Virus record (IMG/VR): IMGVR_UViG_3300034104_006991
Span: 1 to 31,833 of that record
Reading direction: 5' to 3' (one strand)
Source: a virus
DNA: 31,833 nt
Shown piece after piece: positions 15,559 through 22,456 of this stretch (the first letter of the stretch is position 1; each line of letters begins with the position of its first letter). Position numbers and translations under genes: made by a program. The notes beneath the pieces were generated by a model. That model ran no database searches, was not told the DNA's origin, and was given only the letters and a program-made list of their open reading frames with translations.

Positions 15559-15735
15559 TTACGGTTCCTGCGTCGGCTCCACCGGCGTGTTGACTGCAGT
15601 CATCTGCGCATCGCCCTGTCCCTTGATAGCCATCATCAGGGGGTACGAGTGAGACGCGTTGGGCGCGTTGCCCAACAGACTGAGAAGCAGGTTGACCTGC
15701 GACACCGGCAGACGAAAGACGATTTCGCGTTCCAT
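15559..15735 (-). CDS. Small 58-aa phage protein downstream of holin
   Basis: A 58-aa protein that starts EREIVFRLPVSQVNLLLSLLGNAPN when read as EREIVFRLPV followed by SQVNLLLSLLGNAPN. The strong ribosome site AAGGAGG (15740-15746) lies 4 nt before the ATG. It resembles a widespread class of tiny phage proteins with the pattern L-P-x-x-x-V-N-x-x-L-x-x-L-G, usually found beside lysis or tail genes; their function is unknown. It lies between the holin and the adaptor-like gene, after a strong hairpin. The excellent ribosome site and the family-like pattern support a real gene despite the short length. Confidence 0.72.
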   Translation of the reverse strand: MEREIVFRLPVSQVNLLLSLLGNAPNASHSYPLMMAIKGQGDAQMTAVNTPVEPTQEP

Positions 15736-15739
15736 GGGG

Positions 15740-15746
15740 CCTCCTT
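15740..15746 (-). promoter_or_regulatory. Strong Shine-Dalgarno site for the 58-aa gene
   Basis: AAGGAGG on the minus strand, complementary to the 16S rRNA 3' end, 4 nt before the ATG at 15735. It supports the small gene as translated and is among the best ribosome sites in the window. Confidence 0.75.
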
Positions 15747-15773
15747 TGGCGTTGTAGACCTGCCCATGATACG

Positions 15774-15806
15774 GCGCCGGGGGTGCGGTTGCATCCCCCT
15801 AGCGCC
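15774..15806 (-). other. Strong GC-rich hairpin between holin and 58-aa gene
   Basis: GGCGC (15774-15778) pairs with GCGCC (15802-15806), and inside it GGGGTGC pairs with GCATCCCC through one G-T wobble, closing a GGTT loop. No T-run follows on either strand, so this is not a classical intrinsic terminator. It may stabilise mRNA ends or modulate read-through from the lysis genes into the tail genes. Confidence 0.55.
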
Positions 15807-15818
15807 GGCCGAAACTGC

Positions 15819-16043
15819 CTACTTCATGGGCAGCGGCGCGCGGGTAACCATCCGCAGGGCCATGATGCCAAGGCCAACGACCTGCCCGACGAGCGGACCG
15901 TACTTGCCGAAGAGCGGCTCCCATGCCGGCTGCAACTGAGCAGCCGTGGACAGAGCGGCCAGAGCCGTGCCGAACCACATGGTCTTGCTCTTCAGGCTTC
16001 CGCGGGCCCAATCCGCGGTGGTGATGGGCGATTCGTCAGTCAT
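15819..16043 (-). CDS. Putative holin
   Basis: A 74-aa protein with two apolar segments (about residues 22-38, MWFGTALAALSTAAQL, and 48-66, YGPLVGQVVGLGIMALRM), a charged N-terminus and a short basic C-terminus. This size and topology fit small two-helix holins, which form holes in the inner membrane and release the endolysin. Its ATG overlaps the TGA of the amidase gene by 4 nt (ATGA), and a GGAG ribosome site lies upstream inside that gene. Position beside an amidase strengthens the call; the exact holin family cannot be fixed by eye. Confidence 0.75.
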   Translation of the reverse strand: MTDESPITTADWARGSLKSKTMWFGTALAALSTAAQLQPAWEPLFGKYGPLVGQVVGLGIMALRMVTRAPLPMK

Positions 16044-16546
16044 GCGAGTCTCCTAAGTTCAGACGCTAATGCCGCGCAGCACGCGTTGCGCTGCGACCGG
16101 ATGAGTTCGGCGTTGTAAACGAACTCCGGTTCGATGATGACAGAAGTGCATCTTGTTCGCGCGAGAAGCGCCAAGGGGCCTCTCCGGGGGTTTTGCTGAT
16201 ACCACCCCTCCTTGACCCCGCGGCCGACGAAGAACCGCTCCAGAACGCTCTGAAGTCTTTCTGCAACGGCCCGGCCAGACGAGGACTTCGGAGCGTACAG
16301 AGTCTCGCATCCCCGGGCTCCCGGAGCGGCGGCATTGAAATGCACCTCGACCAACAGGTCCGAGGCGGAGGCGCGCTTGTTCACCCACGCAATCTTTCGG
16401 CTCAGTTCAACAGACGGGACGATGACGGCCTCTGGCAGAGAGGCAAGAATCTGCCAAACCCACAACTTGGCCTCGGCATGCTCTACGAAGCCTTTCCAAG
16501 AGGCTCCCGGCGCTGACGGAAAATGACCCGCTGAGAGGTAAATCAT
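16040..16546 (-). CDS. Endolysin: N-acetylmuramoyl-L-alanine amidase (Amidase_3 type)
   Basis: A 168-aa protein that cuts the bond between MurNAc and the stem peptide. The zinc-site pattern of AmiC-like amidases is visible: His8 in LSAGHFPSAPGA, Glu22 in VEHAEAK, His69 in VEVHFNAA, and a catalytic-type Glu at 139/141 in IIEPEFVYN. There is no cell-wall-binding domain and no signal peptide, as expected for a Gram-negative-phage endolysin released by a holin. It starts 1 nt inside the stop of the XhlA-like gene and overlaps the holin gene by 4 nt, giving a compact co-translated lysis unit. Confidence 0.88.
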   Translation of the reverse strand: MIYLSAGHFPSAPGASWKGFVEHAEAKLWVWQILASLPEAVIVPSVELSRKIAWVNKRASASDLLVEVHFNAAAPGARGCETLYAPKSSSGRAVAERLQSVLERFFVGRGVKEGWYQQNPRRGPLALLARTRCTSVIIEPEFVYNAELIRSQRNACCAALASELRRLA

Positions 16547-16833
16547 CAGCCGAACAACTGAGCCGCGAGAATGCCGGCCATGCCAATCAGCAAAGCGAAC
16601 GCCACCTTCACGATGGTGCTTGTGACTTGGTCCACCCGCTTTCCGAGGTAGTCGCGGTACAACGCAATGTCACTTCTCAACTGAAGGTGGTCATCCCGAA
16701 GTCGAGTGTATCGCTCTGCACACACATCTTCGTGCGAACGAAGTCGCGACTCAACCTCTCGCATGCGAATGCTGAAATCGCGAGGGGTAGTTGTTGCACC
16801 TTCATCAAAATCTGGCATTTTTGCACTCTCCAT
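16546..16833 (-). CDS. XhlA-like coiled-coil membrane protein of the lysis cassette
   Basis: A 95-aa protein starting at ATG 16831-16833, 14 nt after the upstream stop, with AAGGG as a modest ribosome site. Residues about 22-65 form a charged coiled coil (RMREVESRLRSHEDVCAERY), and residues 74-94 a single C-terminal membrane helix (KVAFALLIGMAGILAAQLFG). Short proteins with this coiled coil plus terminal membrane anchor (XhlA type) commonly precede phage endolysins and help membrane disruption or act as holin partners. The reading frame stays open 63 nt further upstream, but that overlaps the previous gene and lacks a better ribosome site. Confidence 0.74.
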   Translation of the reverse strand: MESAKMPDFDEGATTTPRDFSIRMREVESRLRSHEDVCAERYTRLRDDHLQLRSDIALYRDYLGKRVDQVTSTIVKVAFALLIGMAGILAAQLFG

Positions 16834-16847
16834 TTTTGCGCCCTTGA

Positions 16848-17087
16848 TTATTTCCAAGTGCCGCCGTCGTTGAACCAGACTGTGGCAATCTTCCAAGTGC
16901 CGCCGTCGTTAATCCATGTCGTAGCCTGCTTCCAAGTTCCTGCGTCGTTAATCCAAAGCACAGACGGCGCCGAAGGACCGCTCGGAGTGACAAGCAGACT
17001 TTCATCGAACCAACCCTCCGACCTCGCGTTGACATCGAACCACGAGCGAGGGTCAAGTTGCGGGTCGAATGTGCCTATTCTCGCCAT
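16848..17087 (-). CDS. Small protein with three WxNDGGTWK repeats
   Basis: A 79-aa protein. The C-terminal half is three 13-residue repeats: LWINDAGTWKQAT, TWINDGGTWKIAT and VWFNDGGTWK. The N-terminal part (GTFDPQLDPRSWFDVNAR) is acidic and Trp-rich. The repeats recall the WNGSxW units of the protein at 275-793, so both may be fibre-tip or fibre-decoration pieces. It follows two glycine-rich adhesins and a small fibre-associated protein, which supports that reading. Each repeat probably forms a beta-hairpin. It ends 14 nt before the lysis-cassette gene. Confidence 0.74.
   Translation of the reverse strand: MARIGTFDPQLDPRSWFDVNARSEGWFDESLLVTPSGPSAPSVLWINDAGTWKQATTWINDGGTWKIATVWFNDGGTWK
16852..16965 (-). 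repeat. Three tandem 39-bp repeats (WxNDGGTWK units)
   Basis: Units begin at 16852, 16891 and 16930, each exactly 39 bp apart. The first two share a near-identical TTCCAAGTGCCGCCGTCGTT core on the plus strand, and the third is slightly diverged. The high identity suggests recent expansion by slippage or unequal recombination. Confidence 0.88.
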
Positions 17088-17089
17088 TG

Positions 17090-17281
17090 TTAGTCGCCTT
17101 CAGGCGGACTCGGAGCAATCCACTCGCCGTCGATGTAAAACCAACCCGGGCCGACATCGCTTGGACACTCGATATCCACAATGCCCTCAGGAAGGTCGTT
17201 CCACGGAGACACGCTGTCCCATACGCAAACATTCACAACGAGACCGTCGGCTTCAAACACAAGCGCGAATCTTTTTACCAT
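17090..17281 (-). CDS. Small fibre-associated protein
   Basis: A 63-aa protein beginning KRFALVFEADGLVVNVCVWD with an acidic, Pro-rich end (GWFYIDGEWIAPSPPEGD). It resembles short proteins encoded beside phage tail fibres: a strand pair F-A-x-V-x-x-x-G-x-V-V-N, a central P-E-G, and a G-W-x-Y-x-x-G-x-x-x-x-P-x-P-P-E end. Its start overlaps the stop of the glycine-rich adhesin by 7 nt, so the two are coupled, which fits a fibre chaperone or cap. A direct function is not established. Confidence 0.72.
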   Translation of the reverse strand: MVKRFALVFEADGLVVNVCVWDSVSPWNDLPEGIVDIECPSDVGPGWFYIDGEWIAPSPPEGD

Positions 17282-18591
17282 GTGACCATCACCACATATC
17301 CGTGACCACCTTGACCACCAACGCCACCAAGCCCGGGATTCATGCCGCAGCCGCCGCCGCCGCCGCCACCACCGCCAAGCCCGCCTCGGCCGCCATTTGC
17401 TCCCGCCGTGCTTGCTGCGACGGTAGTGCCACCACCGCCGCCGCCTGTGCCGCCCGACACGCCGTTACTGGCTATCCCGTCTGCGCCCGCCGTAGGAGTT
17501 GCGCCAGATGTGCCCGCGGCGCCGCCACCACCGGACGGCGACGCGCCAACATTTCCAGTGTTTCCCCCGTCTGCCGCAGCAACAACATTAGGGACCGCAT
17601 CATGCAACCCGCCGCAGCCGCCGCCGCCGCCGCCCCGAACCGATGTTCCGCCGGCATAAGCCAACGCCCCCGTAGGATTTCCACCGCCGGCCGCGCCGCC
17701 TTCCCACGCCGGGCCCCATGTTGCTCCGTTTCCTCCGGCTATTCCTTGCATGCTCACGCCAAAGTTGGCGGAAAGAGTCGAAGCAGAGTTCGAGTGGGCC
17801 GATGCGCCGGACCCGCCAACTGTTGCTGCTGATGTAATTGGGCCGCCAAGGCCACCGCCGCCACCGCCCGCAAAGATAAGAGCAGTGGAACTTGCAACGG
17901 TCGTTATATTGTTCGTCAAAACGGCAGAAGGCTGCCCAGAAAACCCGGCACCTCCCGCGGCGCCCGCCGCTCCCGGGTTACCACCAAGACCTCCAAATCC
18001 AACCTGAATCGATAATTTATTTGGAAGCAAGTTTGCAGGAACGATAACGGACGCTACTGCCCCGCCTCCGCCTCCAGAGCCTCCTTTTGCAACGACTGCG
18101 GTTGCAAGGCTTGCCCCCGCGCCGCCACCGCCGCCGCCACCCCATACGCGCATAAGCACGCATGTCGGAGTAAAAGAAGTTGGCTTCGTCCATACCCCAA
18201 GACCGGGATTGCTAAATGTTTGAATGTCAGCGGGAGTCTCTGGGTTGCAAGACTTCCAACCGCACACTTCGTCAAACAAAATTCCGGACTGCGCAGGAAC
18301 GCTGCCGCTCCATATATCAACCTCAGTGGTTCCGTCGGTGTGAATAATGGTGATTGTCTGAGGGGTGGATGCGTCGTTGTTCCACACTGACAAAAACTTT
18401 ACATTTCGTTGAGTTGACGCGGCAGGCGACGCGACGACATCGGTTGTCGTTGCTGAGGAAATGCTTGTGTTTGCCCTATCAGGTGTAACAGTGGTTCCTG
18501 AAATATCTACCCACGATGCATGAACAAGAACCGATGTTGCTGCGCTTGTGGTTACCCTGATTTTGTCAGAAGTTGATGTAAGAAGAATCAC
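17275..18591 (-). CDS. Glycine-rich tail adhesin, copy 2
   Basis: A 438-aa protein with a GTG start. Residues 1-140 form a Ser/Thr-rich head module (ILLTSTSDKIRVTTSAATS, ISGTTVTPDRANTSI, ASPAASTQRNVKF). Residues about 145-438 are a glycine-rich domain with many GGGGGG runs and an aromatic end (GHGYVVMVTW). Such domains resemble receptor-binding tips built on polyglycine helices, as in S16-type gp38 adhesins, where loops between Gly stretches contact the host. Upstream gene 18596-19897 is a clear paralogue: same start, same head module, different loops. The Gly runs make frame slippage during replication plausible. Confidence 0.85.
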   Translation of the reverse strand: MILLTSTSDKIRVTTSAATSVLVHASWVDISGTTVTPDRANTSISSATTTDVVASPAASTQRNVKFLSVWNNDASTPQTITIIHTDGTTEVDIWSGSVPAQSGILFDEVCGWKSCNPETPADIQTFSNPGLGVWTKPTSFTPTCVLMRVWGGGGGGGAGASLATAVVAKGGSGGGGGAVASVIVPANLLPNKLSIQVGFGGLGGNPGAAGAAGGAGFSGQPSAVLTNNITTVASSTALIFAGGGGGGLGGPITSAATVGGSGASAHSNSASTLSANFGVSMQGIAGGNGATWGPAWEGGAAGGGNPTGALAYAGGTSVRGGGGGGCGGLHDAVPNVVAAADGGNTGNVGASPSGGGGAAGTSGATPTAGADGIASNGVSGGTGGGGGGTTVAASTAGANGGRGGLGGGGGGGGGCGMNPGLGGVGGQGGHGYVVMVTW

Positions 18592-18595
18592 GGGC

Positions 18596-19897
18596 TCACC
18601 AAGAGATTACGATGCAATATCCATCGCCACCAACACCGCCCGCGCCGCCCAAGCCGGGGTTGTTGCCGGCGCCGCCACCGCCGCCACCACCGCCGCCAAG
18701 CCCACCTGCTCCGCCCGCGGCCCCGCTTGTGGATGCGGTGACTGTAGAGCCTCCACCGCCACCACCTTGGCCGCCAGAAACGCCGTTTGTTGCAGCACCT
18801 ACGCCGCCTTGGCCCGGAGTTGCGCCGGCTGACCCTGCGGCGCCTCCGCCACCTATGCCGGAAATGTTCCCTCCGCCCGCTGAGCCTATCAAAACCGCGG
18901 GAGCCGAAGAGCGCGCGCCTCCAGAACCGCCGCCGCCGCCGCCCCAGACAGACCCTCCGCCGGCAACCATGACTGCGGAAGCACTAGAACTTCCGCCGCC
19001 GCCGCCACCTTCCCATGCATAGTGATTAGCATTGCTGCCGGCTGAGCCGGTCATTCCTTGCATGCTAATTCCCAAGCCACTTGCGCCCGGATTTCCGCCG
19101 GTTCCCGCACCAGTTCCACTTGCGCTTTGCCCGGCGCCATACCCACCGCCACCACCACCGCCGCCGGTGATTAAACCTGAAATTTGCCCTCCCCTTCCAC
19201 CGCCGCCGCCATACGCAGTCAAAAAAGAGCCGAATGTGGTGTTGCCGCCTATTCCTCCATCGCCGCCCGGGCCGCCCGCGGCGCCCGCGGCGCCCGCAGC
19301 ACCTCCTGCGCCAATAGTCACCGATACGGGATTTGACAAAACCGAGGTGAGAAAAAGTTGTTCGATGCGAACTCCGCCGCCGGCGCCACCGCCGCCTTTG
19401 GTCACTGTCGCAGTGTTGAGAGAGCCTCCGCCACCGCCGCCACCGCCGGCGCCAAATGCGCGGACAAGAGACATTTTTGCATTGAACGAAGTTGGCTTGT
19501 TCCAGTTTCCGTTAGCGCTAAAAGTTTGAATGTTAAGCGGCCGCGTAGCGCCGTATGTAGTCCACCCTTGCCCATCGGTGTACGCAATACCTGACTGAGC
19601 AGGAAGCGCAATCTGAAATAGAGTGACGACCGTCGTGCCGTTGGTGTGCTGAACGGTAACGGTGTTGGCGTTGTTTGCAGCGTTGTTAAAAATGCTGACA
19701 AATTTTGCGTTTCTTTGAGTAGATGCAGCAGGAGACGCAATGACCGTGGTCGTCGTGGCAGTGGTAATGAGAGTGTTGAGGCGCCCCGGCGTGACCGTTG
19801 TTCCAGACAGGTCAACATAAGATGACTGCACCTGAACATCGCCGGCATCGCTCGTGATGACACGAAGAAGGTCAGAGGTTGAGGTAAGAAGAATCAT
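18596..19897 (-). CDS. Glycine-rich tail adhesin, copy 1
   Basis: A 433-aa protein with GAGG 6 nt before its ATG. Its head module (ILLTSTSDLLRVITSDAG, LSGTTVTPGRLNTLI, ASPAASTQRNAKF) matches that of the next gene almost residue for residue at key positions. A glycine-rich domain with GGGGGGGG runs and an end GDGYCIVISW follows. The last 60 residues of both copies share GVSGGxGGGGGG and AAGGxGGLGGGGGGGGG. Four nucleotides separate the two genes. Tandem duplication with diverged loops suggests a phage carrying two receptor specificities or a mixed tip. Molecular role inferred from composition and location. Confidence 0.85.
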   Translation of the reverse strand: MILLTSTSDLLRVITSDAGDVQVQSSYVDLSGTTVTPGRLNTLITTATTTTVIASPAASTQRNAKFVSIFNNAANNANTVTVQHTNGTTVVTLFQIALPAQSGIAYTDGQGWTTYGATRPLNIQTFSANGNWNKPTSFNAKMSLVRAFGAGGGGGGGGSLNTATVTKGGGGAGGGVRIEQLFLTSVLSNPVSVTIGAGGAAGAAGAAGGPGGDGGIGGNTTFGSFLTAYGGGGGRGGQISGLITGGGGGGGGYGAGQSASGTGAGTGGNPGASGLGISMQGMTGSAGSNANHYAWEGGGGGGSSSASAVMVAGGGSVWGGGGGGSGGARSSAPAVLIGSAGGGNISGIGGGGAAGSAGATPGQGGVGAATNGVSGGQGGGGGGSTVTASTSGAAGGAGGLGGGGGGGGGAGNNPGLGGAGGVGGDGYCIVISW

Positions 19898-19904
19898 AGG
19901 TGCC

Positions 19905-21716
19905 TCAAGTGTACTGCAGGTAAATGTCGCCGCTCACACCGCCTGTCGGAGTGGCAGTGCCAGAGGTGATGGTCTTCTGCGCCGTCAAGTTCGACCGCGC
20001 CGTCGCGGCGTCCGTCGCGCCAGTGCCGCCGTTCGCCACGGCCAAAGTGCCGCCCAAAGTGATGGTGCCCGAGCCGGTTACCGGACCGCCAGAAGTGGTC
20101 AGGCCGGTTGTGCCGCCTGACACATCGACTGAAGTGACGGTGCCGTTTCCGGTTCCTGCTCCAATCGCAGTGCGGAAAGTTGACGCGTCAAGAGTTGAAA
20201 CGGTGTTGTCCGCGTTGAAGCGAGGGAAAGTGACGGCAGACGGGTTTGCCAGTGTGAAGAGATTGCCGCCGACCGTGGTCGCGCCGAGATTGGTTCTCGC
20301 GGCGGGCGCTGCAGTGGCGCCGGTACCGCCGTTGGCCACAGCAAGGGTGCCGGCAAGGGTGATGGTACCCGAGCCGGTGATTGGACCGCCCGAAGTTGTG
20401 AGGCCTGTGGTGCCCCCAGAAACCGCAACGCTTGTGACCGAACCAGAACCGGTGCCTGCGCCAATCGCGGTGCGGAAGGTTGCAGCGTCCAAAGCCGACA
20501 CTGTGTTGTCGGCGTTGAAGCGAGGGAAGGTGACAGCGGACGGGTTCGTCAGCGTGAAGAGGTTGCCGCCGACCGTGGTCGCGCCGAGGTTGGTGCGCGC
20601 AGCAGGCGCCGCGGTGGCGCCGGTGCCGCCGTTGGCAACGGCAAGGGTGCCGGCAAGGGTGATGGTGCCAGAGGTCGTAACCGGGCCGCCCGAGAAGGTA
20701 AGGCCTGTGGTGCCCCCAGAGACATCGATAGAGGTCACGGTGCCGGACCCGCCACCACCGCCGCCGGTGGCGTTCAAGACGCCCCCAGAGAGCGTCAGAT
20801 TGGTCCCTATGGTGATTTCCTCGATGGCCCCCGTGCCTGCCGTAGAGCGGCCCAGAAGCCGCGCCGTGGCCATCGTGATGCCGGAACTGCCCACCGCCCC
20901 CGAGGCCGCTGCGCCAAGGTTCGAGCGCGCGCCGGGCGCCGTGGTAGCGCCAGTGCCGCCATAAGCAACGCCGACAGCCGTGCCGAGCCATGTTCCGGCC
21001 AGAATGTTCGTGAACGAGGCCGCCGCCGGGGCTCCGCCGCCGATGACCACGCCGTTCATCGTGCCGCCCGTGATGGCGACCGCAGTCGCGTTCTGGGTGG
21101 CCATGGTGCCGAGGCCGGTCACCTGCGAGGTCGAAATCTGAATCGAGACATTCCCGGCCGCCGACAACTGGCCGCTTGCCAGAACCGTGAACTGAGGGAT
21201 GCTGCTTGCCGAGCCGTAAGTGCCGGCGGAAACGCCCGTCGGGGTCAGGTCGCTCGGCCCGACGGACAGGGTGCCCCACTGCGGAACTGCGCCGGAAGTG
21301 CTGAGGTACTGACCGGAGGTCCCGGGCGGGACGAGCGTCCATGCGCCGGCGCCCCGGTAAAGCATCGAGCCCGGAGTCGCTCCGATGGAGTCAAGGACGG
21401 CGTTGACCGTCACATCCTGCGGGTCCGCGGTCAAACCAGTGAGGTTGGCCTTCAGCGTCCCCGGGCCCATCGGCGCGAGGTAGGCGTTCGTGATGGCGTT
21501 GGCAGGCAGCGAGATGGTGCCGCTGCCAGTGATTGGGCCGCCGGTCAAGGCACCGGCAGTGTTGATAAGCGTGACCGTGCCCGAACCTGTAGACGCGAGA
21601 TTGACGAGTTGCTGCGTCGTCGCGCGACGCGATACGCCGTTCTGCACCAACTCCCACAACTCGGTGCCATCAAGCGAGATGGCCGGCGGCAGGTTCGGAA
21701 TCGTGGTGTTCGCCAT
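19905..21716 (-). CDS. Tail fibre with tandem 100-residue repeats
   Basis: A 603-aa protein. Its N-terminus (NTTIPNLPPAISLDGTELWE, then QNGVSRRATTQQLVNL) is a familiar phage fibre start. The C-terminal half contains two full 100-residue repeats and half of a third, each with [32 protein letters not shown] and, in the full units, FPRFNADNTVS and FRTAIGAGTG. It ends ATPTGGVSGDIYLQYT, close to the [15 protein letters not shown] end of the collagen-like fibre, and both share the GGTTGL/NGGTGAT module. It is probably a trimeric beta-rich stalk. It starts 3 nt after the stop of the zinc-ribbon gene. Confidence 0.88.
   Translation of the reverse strand: MANTTIPNLPPAISLDGTELWELVQNGVSRRATTQQLVNLASTGSGTVTLINTAGALTGGPITGSGTISLPANAITNAYLAPMGPGTLKANLTGLTADPQDVTVNAVLDSIGATPGSMLYRGAGAWTLVPPGTSGQYLSTSGAVPQWGTLSVGPSDLTPTGVSAGTYGSASSIPQFTVLASGQLSAAGNVSIQISTSQVTGLGTMATQNATAVAITGGTMNGVVIGGGAPAAASFTNILAGTWLGTAVGVAYGGTGATTAPGARSNLGAAASGAVGSSGITMATARLLGRSTAGTGAIEEITIGTNLTLSGGVLNATGGGGGGSGTVTSIDVSGGTTGLTFSGGPVTTSGTITLAGTLAVANGGTGATAAPAARTNLGATTVGGNLFTLTNPSAVTFPRFNADNTVSALDAATFRTAIGAGTGSGSVTSVAVSGGTTGLTTSGGPITGSGTITLAGTLAVANGGTGATAAPAARTNLGATTVGGNLFTLANPSAVTFPRFNADNTVSTLDASTFRTAIGAGTGNGTVTSVDVSGGTTGLTTSGGPVTGSGTITLGGTLAVANGGTGATDAATARSNLTAQKTITSGTATPTGGVSGDIYLQYT
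19995..20744 (-). repeat. Tandem 300-bp repeats in the fibre gene
   Basis: Two full 300-bp units (20445-20744 and 20145-20444) and half a unit (19995-20144). Nucleotide identity is clearly high: for example CCAATCGC at 20161 and 20461 starts long matching stretches exactly 300 bp apart. In-frame loss or gain of a unit would change stalk length by 100 residues. Confidence 0.88.
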
Positions 21717-21719
21717 GTC

Positions 21720-22454
21720 TTAAATCCCTGTCTGCGGTATCTGCGTGTAGCCGTATGGCAGTCCGACGGATGCCGTAATGATGCGCGATGTCGAATCCAG
21801 AAGCGACCCGGCGGCGATGGGTTTTGCAACCGTGTACGAGAAGGCCGTAGCCGATGTGACAACGACGCTGTAAAACCCGCAGGCGCCCTTGTTGGAAAGC
21901 CCCTCGGCTGAAATCTGACTGTCTGTCTGCAGGCCATGCGCGCTCGAGCAGGTCACCGCAATGTCGCAGGTGCCGTTTGCCGTAACCGACAAAAGCGGCA
22001 GTTTCACCGCATATTGAGTCGTCCCCTTCAGTGGCATGACCGCCGCCTGCGTGAGCCCCACGGGCGGCCCGATAGGTTGCGTCGTCAACTGCTGTCCGTC
22101 CTCGGTGTCCAAGGTCGTCGTCCCGGGGATGGGGATGCCTGTCGTCGGGTCTATCGTCGGAGGCTGCGTGATGGTTTGGTAGTCGGTCGAGGCCGCCACG
22201 AAGTCTTGCGTGCGGGCGTTCATGATAGGCGTCGGGTCTGCCGGAACCACGATTGACCGCTGCTGCTGTTGAGGATTGTCCGTGCAGGACTTGCACACGA
22301 GGATGCGCAAGTTCTGCAGCATCGCACCGCGCCAGTCGTACTGCCAACGCAGGTCAACATGGTTGTAGCGGAACCCGCACCGGTCGCAGATGGCATGCGC
22401 CTGCGGATTCGATGAACTGGTTCGCGCTCGACCGACTCGCGATGCGTAGCCCAT
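21720..22454 (-). CDS. Zinc-ribbon virion-associated protein
   Basis: A 244-aa protein. Near the N-terminus are two Cys pairs, Cys23/Cys26 (CDRCGF) and Cys54/Cys57 (CKSC), separated by an aromatic/Arg segment (HVDLRWQYDWRG), a layout that suggests a zinc ribbon. A Pro/Thr-rich linker follows, then a beta-rich C-terminal domain. I recognise the N-terminal pattern from short-tailed environmental phages, where this gene follows the P22-gp4-like adaptor as it does here. The start has no obvious ribosome site and lies 2 nt after the adaptor's stop, so coupled translation is likely. It may be a tail accessory factor; biochemical role unknown. Confidence 0.8.
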   Translation of the reverse strand: MGYASRVGRARTSSSNPQAHAICDRCGFRYNHVDLRWQYDWRGAMLQNLRILVCKSCTDNPQQQQRSIVVPADPTPIMNARTQDFVAASTDYQTITQPPTIDPTTGIPIPGTTTLDTEDGQQLTTQPIGPPVGLTQAAVMPLKGTTQYAVKLPLLSVTANGTCDIAVTCSSAHGLQTDSQISAEGLSNKGACGFYSVVVTSATAFSYTVAKPIAAGSLLDSTSRIITASVGLPYGYTQIPQTGI

Positions 22455-22456
22455 GG

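Noticed and set aside
17342-17659. Plus-strand polyproline frames opposite the glycine-rich adhesins (also 18612-19529)
   Set aside because: Direct mirror of GGN runs; no start signals and no independent conservation visible.
19924-20964. Plus-strand Val/Pro-rich repeat frame of 346 codons
   Set aside because: Mirror of the 300-bp repeats in the minus-strand fibre gene.
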